Assembly: GCF_002455975.1 (NCBI RefSeq)
Contig: NZ_DKLM01000141.1
Coordinates: 1 to 12,154, forward strand
Length of the DNA stretch: 12,154 bases
Direction of reading: 5' to 3'
DNA from: Clostridium sp. UBA6640
GTDB taxonomy: Bacteria > Bacillota > Clostridia > Clostridiales > Clostridiaceae
Below, piece by piece: positions 1 through 6,132 of the stretch (positions within the stretch are counted from its first letter, which is position 1; each line of letters opens with the position of its first letter). Under the pieces are notes generated by a model. The model ran no database searches. It saw only the letters and a program-made list of their open reading frames with translations, and was not told the DNA's origin. A program made the translations under genes and the position numbers.

Positions 1-19
1 CCTTTTGTCTACAGTCTGA

Positions 20-41
20 GGTAATGTATAAATACATTACC
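20..41 (-). terminator. hairpin just after holin gene
   Basis: A 10-bp perfect inverted repeat (GGTAATGTAT / ATACATTACC) with a 2-nt centre begins right after the stop of the small holin-like gene. There is no clear U-tract on the minus side and only a short TTT on the plus side, so termination is inferred from position and stem strength. Confidence 0.4.
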
Positions 42-42
42 T

Positions 43-315
43 TTAGCTTTGATTATCCTGTTCTTTCTTTTTTATAGTGCTTTGCTTAAACAATTGATTT
101 GTATACACTGTAGTACCGGTAACTAAAACTCCTTGTATAATTGCCTCCATATTAAGTCCTAAAAGACCTATGGAGCCTCCTATTCCTATGATTAAAAGTA
201 TCCAAGGAATACTCCAATCTTGAATTTTAGAGGTATTTTTAAGCATCATTCCTATTATATAAAGTACTGGTATTAATATAAGTGCCTTTTCTGTAATAAA
301 ACTCATTATATTCAT
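43..315 (-). CDS. small holin-like membrane protein
   Basis: This 90-residue protein has three hydrophobic stretches (about residues 11-25, 35-55 and 59-76) and a short charged C-terminus (KKKEQDNQS). That is the layout of small phage holins, which open the membrane for the endolysin. The middle segment (SIPWILLIIGIGGSIGLLGLN) and the VYTNQL stretch resemble clostridial phage holins of the Hol44 / Phage_holin_5_2 type; I recognise this by eye only. The start is taken at the internal ATG at 315, because a GGGGGT run lies 4 nt before it; the upstream ATG at 327 overlaps that run. No endolysin is next to it in this window; one could lie beyond position 1. It is a second holin candidate besides the one at 6133-6591. 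It could instead be a generic small membrane protein. Confidence 0.7.
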   Translation of the reverse strand: MNIMSFITEKALILIPVLYIIGMMLKNTSKIQDWSIPWILLIIGIGGSIGLLGLNMEAIIQGVLVTGTTVYTNQLFKQSTIKKKEQDNQS

Positions 316-624
316 AATTACCCCCATTCATAATCAATATATAAATTTAAAAATAATATAAAATTTATATTATTCACTTTGTGCTATAAATTAGAATATC
401 ATTTTAATTTGTAACTTAATAAAGTATATGCTGAAATTTTATGAATAGAGATATTTTATAAAGTTTTACTTAATATTTTAAATATATCTACGATAGTTGT
501 TATTCTTACTATCTTTTATGATAAAAAATTCAATAATAATTAAATGACCGCACACTTATTTAAGTGTGCGGCTTAAAATAATATATTTTAATATTATATA
601 TTTAGCTGGATTTACTTCTTCAAA
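316..624. other. AT-rich gap without a gene
   Basis: About 300 bases separate the holin-like gene from the 66-residue gene. I see no open frame with a ribosome binding site. The only clear element is the GC-rich hairpin at 548-571. Confidence 0.5.
548..571 (-). terminator. GC-rich hairpin terminator
   Basis: CCGCACACTT and AAGTGTGCGG form a perfect 10-bp stem with loop ATTT, about 50 bp past the stop of the 66-residue gene. On the minus strand it is followed by a T-rich stretch without a pure U-run. It stands out sharply from the AT-rich surroundings. Confidence 0.65.
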
Positions 625-825
625 TTAAGCAATGCTAAATACATCAACATATTTTATTGCATTTTTATAGAGTATGATTTGTGTTCCATTCGATCTTTCG
701 CAAACAAAACTATCAGTAGTACCAGTTGTTAACCACGTATACATGTCATTATAATTTGTAATGGCTATATTGTTTAGCCATATACTTGTTCCATCTAAAA
801 AAAGAATACTTAAACTTAATTCCAT
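625..825 (-). CDS. small hypothetical protein (66 aa)
   Basis: I do not recognise this protein. It has 66 residues, is mostly beta-like in its alternation of hydrophobic and polar residues, and has no signal peptide or membrane segment. It contains the phrases LFLDGTSIWLNN and IILYKNAIKYVDVF. The start ATG at 825 is preceded by GGGGGAG about 10 nt upstream, so translation is plausible. It is followed by the GC-rich hairpin at 548-571, giving a single-gene unit. Small barrel-like proteins of this size are common in clostridial prophages, but no function can be assigned. Confidence 0.6.
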   Translation of the reverse strand: MELSLSILFLDGTSIWLNNIAITNYNDMYTWLTTGTTDSFVCERSNGTQIILYKNAIKYVDVFSIA

Positions 826-988
826 AATCTTTTCACTCCCCCATTTTACATGTTTTGGAAACTTTTTATATCAAAATCAAATTACACTCATATTATATGA
901 TGAAATCATTATATAAGTTCCACTATAAAAATATATTCAATGTTATTGTAAATTTTATTTCATCATGCTTATTGTAGTAAAAAATGTA

Positions 989-1147
989 TCAAACTCCAGC
1001 ATCATCAATCACCCATGGTGAATTGCTATTTTCTCTAATAACCCAATACCACTCCTCATATACTCCACTATCTCGTGCTGTAATTGTGCCTTCTTTATAC
1101 TTTACATCATACTTTACATCATATTTTACTCTATATCCCTTTTTCAT
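989..1147 (-). pseudogene. C-terminal remnant, DUF4829-like protein
   Basis: A 52-codon frame encodes a peptide with the phrases GYRVKYDVKYDVKY, DSGVYEEWYWVIREN and SPWVIDDAGV. The end resembles the C-terminus of clostridial DUF4829 lipoproteins (usually ending near 'W-[LV]-IDD-x-G'), recognised from memory. The frame has only a weak ribosome site, and an in-frame stop lies upstream inside the end of the acetyltransferase gene. The N-terminal two thirds are therefore missing. A 12-bp tandem duplication gives the repeated YDVK. Best read as the tail of a gene truncated when the acetyltransferase arrived or the intervening DNA was deleted. It could instead be a real small protein starting at the ATG at 1147. 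Confidence 0.45.
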
Positions 1148-1163
1148 CTCATTACTATAAAGC

Positions 1164-1706
1164 TTAGTTATTGGCTGATATTATAGCAAATATCTGATGG
1201 TCTTCCCATTGGCCATTAATCTTTACACCTTTTTGCTCTATACCTTCTTTATGAAAACCTGCCTTTTCTAATACTCGCATTGAACCTATATTGCTTAACA
1301 TTACACCTGCATAAACACGATGTAGTTTTAATTCATTAAACGCAAATTCTACTGCTAAAGAGACTGCTTCCGTGGTATACCCTCTACCATTGTATTGCTT
1401 GTCCAATGAATAACCAATTAAACATCTCTGAAGTGAACTTCGAAATATGTGATACAAGGATACATTACCAATCAAATTCTCATTATCTTTTAAGTATATA
1501 CCAAAAGAATATGCTTTATCTTCTTCTCTTTGCTTTATAGAATTGGCAATATATTTACGTTTTGCATCAAGTGTGTAAAAGTCATCGTCAAAAGCTGGCG
1601 AATATTTCTGAAATAACTCACCATTTCTTAAATACAAATCCAATAAAGATTCTGCATCCTCATTTTCAAAAAAGCGAATAAAAATTTCGTTACCTGTGAG
1701 AATCAT
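1164..1706 (-). CDS. GNAT acetyltransferase, RimJ/RimL-like
   Basis: This 180-residue enzyme has the features of the RimJ/RimL branch of the GNAT superfamily, which moves an acetyl group from acetyl-CoA to an amine such as a protein N-terminus, antibiotic or small molecule. The N-terminus (LTGNEIFIRFFENEDAESL) is the typical first strand and helix. The acetyl-CoA pyrophosphate loop is Q104-YNGRGY-TTEA. The late motif with N139, S142 and LEKAGF (146-151) follows. The length is normal for the family. The start at 1706 has GGAGG 10 nt upstream, lying in the last codons of the 31-residue ORF, so the two are probably co-translated. The substrate cannot be told from sequence. It is followed by a truncated gene tail, suggesting a cargo gene at a recombination junction. 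Confidence 0.9.
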   Translation of the reverse strand: MILTGNEIFIRFFENEDAESLLDLYLRNGELFQKYSPAFDDDFYTLDAKRKYIANSIKQREEDKAYSFGIYLKDNENLIGNVSLYHIFRSSLQRCLIGYSLDKQYNGRGYTTEAVSLAVEFAFNELKLHRVYAGVMLSNIGSMRVLEKAGFHKEGIEQKGVKINGQWEDHQIFAIISANN

Positions 1707-1712
1707 ATTAAT

Positions 1713-1808
1713 TTAGCCTCCTATACATAAATCAATATATTTTTTTGTTGCGCAATAATTAACTTCCATGACGTCATCTTTTATATCTACTTGCTTTTCA
1801 AAATTCAT
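1713..1808 (-). CDS. 31-residue ORF upstream of acetyltransferase
   Basis: This short frame begins at ATG 1808, 6 nt after a strong GAGGGG site, and ends 6 nt before the acetyltransferase start. Its peptide starts MNFEKQVDIKDD and ends YIDLCIGG; I do not recognise it. The acetyltransferase ribosome site (GGAGG) is formed by its last codons, a typical arrangement for translational coupling. It could be a leader peptide, an N-terminal remnant of a lost gene, or a genuine small protein. A TATAAT-like box lies about 30 nt upstream. Confidence 0.4.
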   Translation of the reverse strand: MNFEKQVDIKDDVMEVNYCATKKYIDLCIGG

Positions 1809-1895
1809 TTTAGCACCCCTCTTATAACATATATAGATTATTATATAGTTTATTATAAGACATTAGTACGTCATATTCGTTATATTTTAAAAATA

Positions 1896-1941
1896 AAATA
1901 AAAAAGCCTTGTAAGACTTTTATTTAAAATCTTACAAAGCT
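1896..1941 (-). terminator. intrinsic terminator
   Basis: The arms around TTGTAAGA and TCTTACAA form a stem of about 11 bp with one mismatch, followed on the minus strand by a run of T interrupted by single bases. This is a classic intrinsic terminator ending transcription arriving from coordinates above 1941. No intact gene lies immediately upstream; the next is the lipoprotein at 2191. The terminator may have served a lost gene or RNA. Confidence 0.75.
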
Positions 1942-2004
1942 AGTATTATCAATTAGCGGGGATATATGGTAATTGAACGCATCTGCCAAATTTATTCATT
2001 TTAA

Positions 2005-2037
2005 ATATGTCTATGTTTTCTTAAAACATAGACATAT
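2005..2037. repeat. perfect 15-bp hairpin, 3-nt loop
   Basis: ATATGTCTATGTTTT and AAAACATAGACATAT are perfectly complementary with loop CTT. Neither side carries a U-tract, so it does not look like an ordinary terminator. It lies in gene-free DNA between the terminator at 1896 and the lipoprotein gene. Confidence 0.7.
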
Positions 2038-2118
2038 CAACGCCTTAAGCAATATATGATTCTGTAACTTTATAACATCACCTAAAACTTATGCGGGAAA
2101 AGTGTGGGGAAAATATAG

Positions 2119-2180
2119 AGGATTATTAGGTATGATTCCTAATAATCTTTCTTCTATAAAATTAACATGTCACGGTTCAA
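2119..2180. repeat. dispersed repeat copy 1 (hairpin plus tail)
   Basis: A 10-bp perfect hairpin (GATTATTAGG / CCTAATAATC, 7-nt loop) is followed by TTTCTTCT and then a tail ending CGGTTCAA. The block aligns along its full length, with substitutions, to 3083-3149. Here it sits just past the stop of the lipoprotein gene and could act as its terminator. The better U-like tail is on the plus strand. Confidence 0.55.
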
Positions 2181-2190
2181 TTTATTTTCT

Positions 2191-2568
2191 TTAAAGTCTA
2201 TTAAATTGCAAGTTTAATTTACCTTCACCCGAATTATCAATATTTTCAAATGTTAAAGTCCACTTACCAGATATTTTATCAAAATCTTTTGTTTCCTTTA
2301 AGGATTTATCTGATGTAACCTCTCCATTCCATTGTATATTTCCATTTGGATCTTTAAGCTCAAACTTAACTTTTCCTTTTGTAAGTGTCAAATCTATTTC
2401 TAATTTCATTCCTTCAAAATCATCTTCAACATCATAATAATATGTATCTGCTATTTTATGACCTTCCTCAATAATATAATGTGCTGAACTTTGATTTTTT
2501 ACTATACATCCAGTCAGCACTATAATAAGTATCCCTATAACTGCCATTGCCGCAACTTTTCTTTTCAT
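2191..2568 (-). CDS. lipoprotein, beta-sandwich-like, unknown role
   Basis: This 125-residue protein has a lipoprotein signal peptide: basic start MKRK, hydrophobic core, lipobox LTGC with the lipidated Cys at residue 21. The mature part alternates polar and hydrophobic residues; its end (GKWTLTFENIDNSGEGKL then NLQF) resembles a small beta-sandwich, as in pre-peptidase C-terminal-type domains. It would be anchored on the outer face of the membrane. The start is at ATG 2568, with GGGGGACATT just upstream; the earlier ATG at 2619 would place 17 residues before the signal peptide and has no ribosome site. An extended -10 box lies at 2624-2632. The gene stands alone. The function is unknown. Confidence 0.8.
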   Translation of the reverse strand: MKRKVAAMAVIGILIIVLTGCIVKNQSSAHYIIEEGHKIADTYYYDVEDDFEGMKLEIDLTLTKGKVKFELKDPNGNIQWNGEVTSDKSLKETKDFDKISGKWTLTFENIDNSGEGKLNLQFNRL

Positions 2569-2623
2569 TACAATGTCCCCCTTATATAAACTATAGTATA
2601 CAATTATATTAGTTTGCATTGTA

Positions 2624-2632
2624 ATTATACCA
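2624..2632 (-). promoter_or_regulatory. extended -10 promoter for lipoprotein gene
   Basis: Reading on the minus strand, TGGTATAAT is a consensus extended -10 element about 55 nt before the lipoprotein start. The matching -35 (TTCATA at 18 bp) is weak, which extended -10 promoters tolerate. The first codon of the longer frame (2619) would fall within the first few transcribed bases, supporting the internal start at 2568. Confidence 0.55.
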
Positions 2633-2671
2633 TAATTTACATAAAAATATGAATATTCATAACTCTCTCTA

Positions 2672-2718
2672 AAATAAGAAAGGGCTAGATTAATACATAA
2701 CGTATTATCTAAACCCTT
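2672..2718 (-). terminator. terminator after tRNA-Sec remnant
   Basis: GGGCTAGATTAATAC pairs with GTATTATCTAAACCC through small bulges. On the minus strand the stem is followed by TTTCTTATTTT. It begins about 15 nt past the CCA end of the tRNA copy, the normal place for a tRNA terminator. Confidence 0.65.
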
Positions 2719-2732
2719 GATACTTCTAAAAT

Positions 2733-2823
2733 TGGTGGGAATATGTGAGAATCGAACTCACCCGTCGTGGTCTTAGCACGGCAACACGGTTTTGAAGACC
2801 GAAAATTGAGTACACGCACTCTT
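2733..2823 (-). tRNA. selC: tRNA-Sec (selC), 5' acceptor strand missing
   Basis: On the minus strand the anticodon loop is CTTCAAA (anticodon TCA at 2793-2795) between GGT and ACC pairs. A long variable arm (CGTG / CACG) follows, then a perfect T-arm (GTGAG-TTCGATT-CTCAC, 2745-2761), the acceptor strand ATATTCCC, the discriminator A, and an encoded CCA. A D-arm (GAGTG / TACTC, 4-nt loop) lies at 2808-2821. TCA anticodon, long variable arm and 8-nt acceptor strand identify tRNA-Sec, which inserts selenocysteine at UGA. The 5' strand should read GGGAATAT next to the D-arm, but the bases there (about 2824-2833) do not pair. The molecule therefore cannot close its acceptor stem. It is most likely a remnant left by site-specific recombination at selC, or a decayed duplicate. 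Confidence 0.75.
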
Positions 2824-2900
2824 AACCATTGATATATCAAGGTTTCAAATCAAAACTCTGTCATTTTGCAATACGGTTATATCAAATTTTCTTACCTAAT

Positions 2901-2930
2901 ATTATACCATTTGAAAGTTATCAAATTCAA
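2901..2930 (-). promoter_or_regulatory. promoter upstream of tRNA-Sec remnant
   Basis: On the minus strand TTGAAT is followed, 18 bp later, by an extended -10, TGG-TATAAT. This would start transcription near 2894, about 70 nt before the recognisable tRNA, which is longer than usual for a tRNA leader. The promoter may belong to the sequence that replaced the tRNA 5' end. Confidence 0.5.
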
Positions 2931-3082
2931 CTCAATTTAGTATTTCTCCATCTTTTCAGTATCTACAAATGTGGATAATAATATTTACATTAATAAATAT
3001 AAAATATAAATATACTTCCTGCGATTGTAGGAACAATACTCTATCAACAAAAACGCTACATATTAATATAACTTAAAATAAC

Positions 3083-3149
3083 AAAAGGATTACTAGGTAA
3101 AATCCCTAATAACCCTTTTCTTTATAACATTAATATGTTATGGTTCAAC
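3083..3149. repeat. dispersed repeat copy 2 (hairpin plus tail)
   Basis: This block matches 2119-2180. A hairpin (AAAAGGATTACTAGG with CCTAATAACCCTTTT, two mismatches) is followed by a T-rich stretch and a tail with a palindrome (AACATTAATATGTT) ending GGTTCAAC. On the plus strand the tail TTTTCTTTAT makes it terminator-like. It directly precedes the structured element at 3158-3250. Confidence 0.55.
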
Positions 3150-3157
3150 TGGTATGT

Positions 3158-3250
3158 ACTCTAAGAACGAACTGTTGAACAACCCATTTAAATACATGCC
3201 ATGTTAAGGTTCAACACAGTTAACACCCTAAGAATGTCAGAGTCTTTTTT
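3158..3250 (+). ncRNA. structured repeat / candidate small RNA
   Basis: Read on the plus strand, ACTCT (3158-3162) pairs with AGAGT (3239-3243). Inside, AACTGTTGAAC (3170-3180) pairs with GTTCAACACAGTT (3209-3221) with a 2-nt bulge, and the tip is ACAT-GCC-ATGT (3194-3204). The closing stem is followed by C and six T (3245-3250), as in an intrinsic terminator. Degenerate copies of the tip and 3' arm recur at about 3255-3280, 4616-4640 and 4652-4714. The arrangement suggests a small RNA or a palindromic, MITE-like repeat. No promoter is obvious. I cannot assign a known RNA family. Confidence 0.45.
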
Positions 3251-3252
3251 AT

Positions 3253-3381
3253 TCAAATGCATCCTATGTTAAAATTAATAATCTTTACCTTATCTTCAGA
3301 TACTCCAATATCAAAGTAATTTTGATTTTTTGGTTTTCTCTTTTTAGATCTAATTCATAACTTTTGAATGAAACAGATAAT
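3253..3381 (-). pseudogene. frameshifted coding remnant
   Basis: Two adjacent minus-strand frames give protein-like text: KLSVSFKSYELDLKREN in one, then NQNYFDIGVSEDKVKIINF in the next. The switch falls at a run of six A near 3325. Joined, they look like the end of one protein with a frameshift. There is no start and no ribosome site; the upstream part overlaps the end of the gene at 3382. The evidence is only the protein-like quality of both pieces. Confidence 0.3.
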
Positions 3382-4335
3382 TTATTTAACAATTTTTAAA
3401 TGCATAGTTTTTTCTTTATAATCTTCCCAAAATATATATTTGCATGTTCCAACATCATTTCCGCATTTAAGACATGTAAAACCCCATCCATTTCGAAAAC
3501 CATTAAATTCACTGCTAACCAGATCTATTCTAATTATTTTTTTACAGTTTTCACATGGAAAGCTTAGTAGACTTTTTGTTTCTTTATCAAAATAATCTTG
3601 TGGCATTGCCGTATCTATTAAATCACAGAATTTATATAAAATTAAATGGTTATTATATATCTTAGTCGTATCTGAGGTCTCTCTTATAAATGTATTATAT
3701 AATTTTATAACAATGTTATAGGTATAAAATAGTAAGTGTGGCACTTGATTATAATAATATTCTATAAGATCTAAATCATCTTCTTGTCCCGAAAATATAA
3801 AGTTAAATTCATTGCTTTTTATATGATTTCCTGTTGTGACTAAATGACTTGCCTTATTCCAAACTCTTTGCAAGCTATATTCTGGCTTATAATTATATCT
3901 CAAGTCATAATAAAAAATTTCATCCATGCTAGAAAAATATTCTTGACTGTCTAATTTCTCTATGGCTGATTTTATTATATTTATTTTTTTATCCTTAGAT
4001 ATTTTTTCTATAGCATATTTTTCTATATCTTGATTATTAACCATATTAATAAATTCTTTTGGGTCAGCTAACAACCACTCTAAATACAATAAGTTATCTC
4101 TAAATGGCTTTCTTAATAAAGCTAGTGAAACTGTAATTTTCCCATTTTCAATAGTATTTAAAGATTCATATATAAAACTGCACATATCTGCTAAAATTGA
4201 ATTGAAAATTTCTATTCCTAAAGTATTATTTGCAACATGTTCATACCCATTCTTATACAACCAATTAATAATATTTTCCGTCTCTTCAAGTTCTCTTGCT
4301 TGAATTTCATCTCTAATTTTAAAACTAGTAGACAT
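3382..4335 (-). CDS. hypothetical protein with C-terminal zinc ribbon
   Basis: I do not recognise this 317-residue, mostly helical protein. A C-terminal zinc ribbon is visible: CENC, then about 26 residues later CLKC. The central part includes the phrase LRKPFRDNLLYLEWLLADP. No signal peptide or membrane segment is seen. The start at ATG 4335 has AGAGGAT 6 nt upstream; an ATG at 4386 in the same frame lacks any ribosome site. The frame is open further up and rejoins an ATG at 4461 behind a run of seven G, but a TAA stop occupies codon 8 from there. The present product therefore probably starts at 4335 and lacks about 42 native residues. It has no operon partner. Zinc ribbons often bind nucleic acid or proteins, but no role can be inferred. 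Confidence 0.65.
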   Translation of the reverse strand: MSTSFKIRDEIQARELEETENIINWLYKNGYEHVANNTLGIEIFNSILADMCSFIYESLNTIENGKITVSLALLRKPFRDNLLYLEWLLADPKEFINMVNNQDIEKYAIEKISKDKKINIIKSAIEKLDSQEYFSSMDEIFYYDLRYNYKPEYSLQRVWNKASHLVTTGNHIKSNEFNFIFSGQEDDLDLIEYYYNQVPHLLFYTYNIVIKLYNTFIRETSDTTKIYNNHLILYKFCDLIDTAMPQDYFDKETKSLLSFPCENCKKIIRIDLVSSEFNGFRNGWGFTCLKCGNDVGTCKYIFWEDYKEKTMHLKIVK

Positions 4336-4615
4336 TCTATCCTCTTTCGTAGAGTCACGGAAAATACTTAGAATTACATCATGCATATACCAACAAAAAT
4401 TTTGTTTGTGCCAATATTCTTCTGGTAATCCTACATATTACCTAGTTATGATATTCCCCATTCTATAGCCCCCCCATAATTTGCCTTAAAAACTCATCCT
4501 TTACTGTCTTCACTAAGAAAAAATATTGAATATATACTTTATTTAATTAAATATTTTTTTAATTTTTGCTGTATTTATTATAGTTAAATCTATCAACATT
4601 TTATACTATATAAGT

Positions 4616-4714
4616 ACATCCTATGTTAAGTATCAACTTCATGCATAAAAGAATTTTTGCAACCTATAAATTTAAACACATTACATGTTAAGATTAATAC
4701 TAAGCTCTATTTTT
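4616..4714. repeat. two degenerate copies of the 3158 repeat
   Basis: The motif ACAT-(3 nt)-ATGTTAAG followed by T/A-rich sequence occurs at 4616 (ACATCCTATGTTAAG, then TATCAAC) and 4678 (ACATTACATGTTAAG). The second copy keeps upstream similarity too (GCAACC..A..AATTTAAA) and ends in a T-run, matching the layout of 3180-3250. The stems are largely lost, so these look like decayed copies. Confidence 0.4.
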
Positions 4715-4745
4715 CTTATTCTGCAACTATTTAAGTTTTCCTTCT

Positions 4746-4780
4746 ATAAAATAGCAAATAGTCTCCATTTCTAGAGACTA
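4746..4780 (-). terminator. terminator of lipoprotein gene
   Basis: TAGTCTC and GAGACTA form a 7-bp stem with an 8-nt loop. On the minus strand it is followed by TTTGCTATTTTA. It begins 7 bp after the stop codon of the 149-residue lipoprotein. Confidence 0.7.
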
Positions 4781-4786
4781 CTCTTG

Positions 4787-5236
4787 TTATTTTAATATAT
4801 CAACTTTGATTTCTTTTTTTAATTCTTTTAGATTATTTTTATACTCTTCTTTTATTTCCTTTATTTTAGCTTTATCTTCTTCACTCATCTTATCACCTTT
4901 TTCATATTCGCTTATAACGAGATAATAATCCATATTCAAAAGGAAAATTTCACCACAAGTTGCTTTTATCTTCTTTTCTACAGAACCTTCATCTTTCGTT
5001 TTTATAAACTTATTAAAGGTATCTATATTTTCATCATATGTCTTACTAAATTCATGATATTCTTCTCTTGTTTTACTATTCATATAGTTATCAATTATTT
5101 TATAATTTATTTTTGCTGCTTCCCAAAATTCTTCTCTAACCTCATCTGGAATTTTATTAGAGCTACATCCGACTAGCATTAACGAAAATACGACCATTAA
5201 TAATATTCCTTTTGTTATTCCTTTTAATCTCTTCAT
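4787..5236 (-). CDS. lipoprotein, helical, unknown function
   Basis: This 149-residue protein has a clear lipoprotein signal: basic start MKRLKGITKG, hydrophobic core, lipobox LVGC with Cys24. The mature part is highly charged and helical, rich in Lys and Glu, with a coiled-coil-like C-terminus (EEDKAKIKEIKEEYKNN). It should be anchored outside the membrane. GGGGGATATGAG precedes ATG 5236 at good spacing. It is a single-gene unit ended by the hairpin at 4746-4780. It lies just beyond the phage lysis cassette in the direction of transcription, a position often taken by lysogenic conversion genes, but no homologue is recognised. Confidence 0.8.
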   Translation of the reverse strand: MKRLKGITKGILLMVVFSLMLVGCSSNKIPDEVREEFWEAAKINYKIIDNYMNSKTREEYHEFSKTYDENIDTFNKFIKTKDEGSVEKKIKATCGEIFLLNMDYYLVISEYEKGDKMSEEDKAKIKEIKEEYKNNLKELKKEIKVDILK

Positions 5237-5341
5237 CTCATATCCCCCTATTAGTTTAATAATGCCATTGACTATTTTACAGTACTAAACAAATAATTAC
5301 AATTTTTTTAAATAAATATAATATATTTGAATTTTTCCAAA

Positions 5342-5380
5342 TAAAAAGAAGGTAGCTCCTAATCTAAGTTAAGAACTACC
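5342..5380 (-). terminator. terminator of lysis cassette
   Basis: GGTAGCTC (5351-5358) pairs with GAACTACC (5373-5380) with one mismatch. On the minus strand the stem is followed by TTCTTTTTATTT. It lies directly after the endolysin stop and ends the holin-endolysin operon. Confidence 0.8.
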
Positions 5381-5386
5381 TTTAAA

Positions 5387-6130
5387 CTACAATATATTTA
5401 TATAATCCGCACATACATATCCACCATGTTCCCCATAGTAAATGTGTATCCACTCTCCCTCTTGCCTATATAGCCTTACTTTTTCCCCATGCTTCAAAAC
5501 GCCTAATATTTTACTATTGGTGCTTTTGCTTTCTCTTACATTTAAACCGCTTGTAGCAGTAACAACACCTACTTTTCCATCTAAAGAACACCAATTATTA
5601 TTACTATTATTATATGTAGCTTTCCCTACGATACCTTCTACAATTGCACCAGCTATTTTTTCTGCATCATACTTATTCATATCCTCTTTACTATCACAAA
5701 AACAACATTCTATTAACATTGCTTTAGCTTTTGTGTTTCTTATTACATATAAATTGCTGCCATCTTTAATTCCTCTATCGGCATAACCAAGTCCTACTAA
5801 ATTATTCAATACTATAGTAGCCTCTGGCAATTGTTCTCCGCCCCATGTAAATACTTCAGTTTCATGTGCCTGCCCATTAAAACAATTAAAATGTATACTG
5901 ATAAATAAATCTACATTATTGCTATTGGCTTGATTTACTCTATAAGCTAAACTTTTACCTATGTTATTACAAGTATCTATAGTGCAATTTATAACATTAT
6001 AATCTAATGCTTTTAATTTACTTATAACTATATTCCCTACTTCTCTTGTTAAGTTAGATTCTGCTTTAATTCCTACTGCTCCATAGTCAGCACCAATAAG
6101 GGTATGTCCGCAATCTATAGCAATTCTCAT
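5387..6130 (-). CDS. phage endolysin: amidase_3 plus SH3b domain
   Basis: This 247-residue enzyme is an N-acetylmuramoyl-L-alanine amidase, cutting the bond between MurNAc and the peptide stem. The catalytic domain (about 1-170) has the amidase_3 zinc ligands H9 (DCGH), E24 (KAESN) and H80 (ISIHFN), and the catalytic glutamate E141 (LIECCF). An Asn-rich linker (172-179) leads to a bacterial SH3 domain (about 187-245: GLNVRES, GEWIHI, GGYVCADY) that binds the wall. There is no signal peptide, as expected for a holin-dependent lysin. The start has GGAGG 7 nt upstream, lying inside the last codons of the holin gene, so the two are translationally coupled. The length is typical of clostridial phage lysins. 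All key residues are present, so it is probably active. Confidence 0.95.
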   Translation of the reverse strand: MRIAIDCGHTLIGADYGAVGIKAESNLTREVGNIVISKLKALDYNVINCTIDTCNNIGKSLAYRVNQANSNNVDLFISIHFNCFNGQAHETEVFTWGGEQLPEATIVLNNLVGLGYADRGIKDGSNLYVIRNTKAKAMLIECCFCDSKEDMNKYDAEKIAGAIVEGIVGKATYNNSNNNWCSLDGKVGVVTATSGLNVRESKSTNSKILGVLKHGEKVRLYRQEGEWIHIYYGEHGGYVCADYINIL

Positions 6131-6132
6131 AA

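Larger units (their letters stand above)
4462..4786. other. gene-free gap with repeats
   Basis: No open frame with a ribosome site is visible apart from the run of seven G that served the old start at 4461. The stretch is very AT-rich, and contains two degenerate repeat copies (4616-4640, 4652-4714) and a terminator (4746-4780). Confidence 0.5.

Noticed and set aside
1957..1999. tRNA-like or integrase-tail-like stretch (minus strand, ending CCCCGC)
   Set aside because: The T-arm pairs in only three positions and the short frame has no start or recognisable motif. Neither reading is supportable.
5442..5786. Plus-strand open frame opposite the amidase gene
   Set aside because: Low-complexity Leu/Ser translation, no ribosome site, and fully antisense to a well-supported endolysin.
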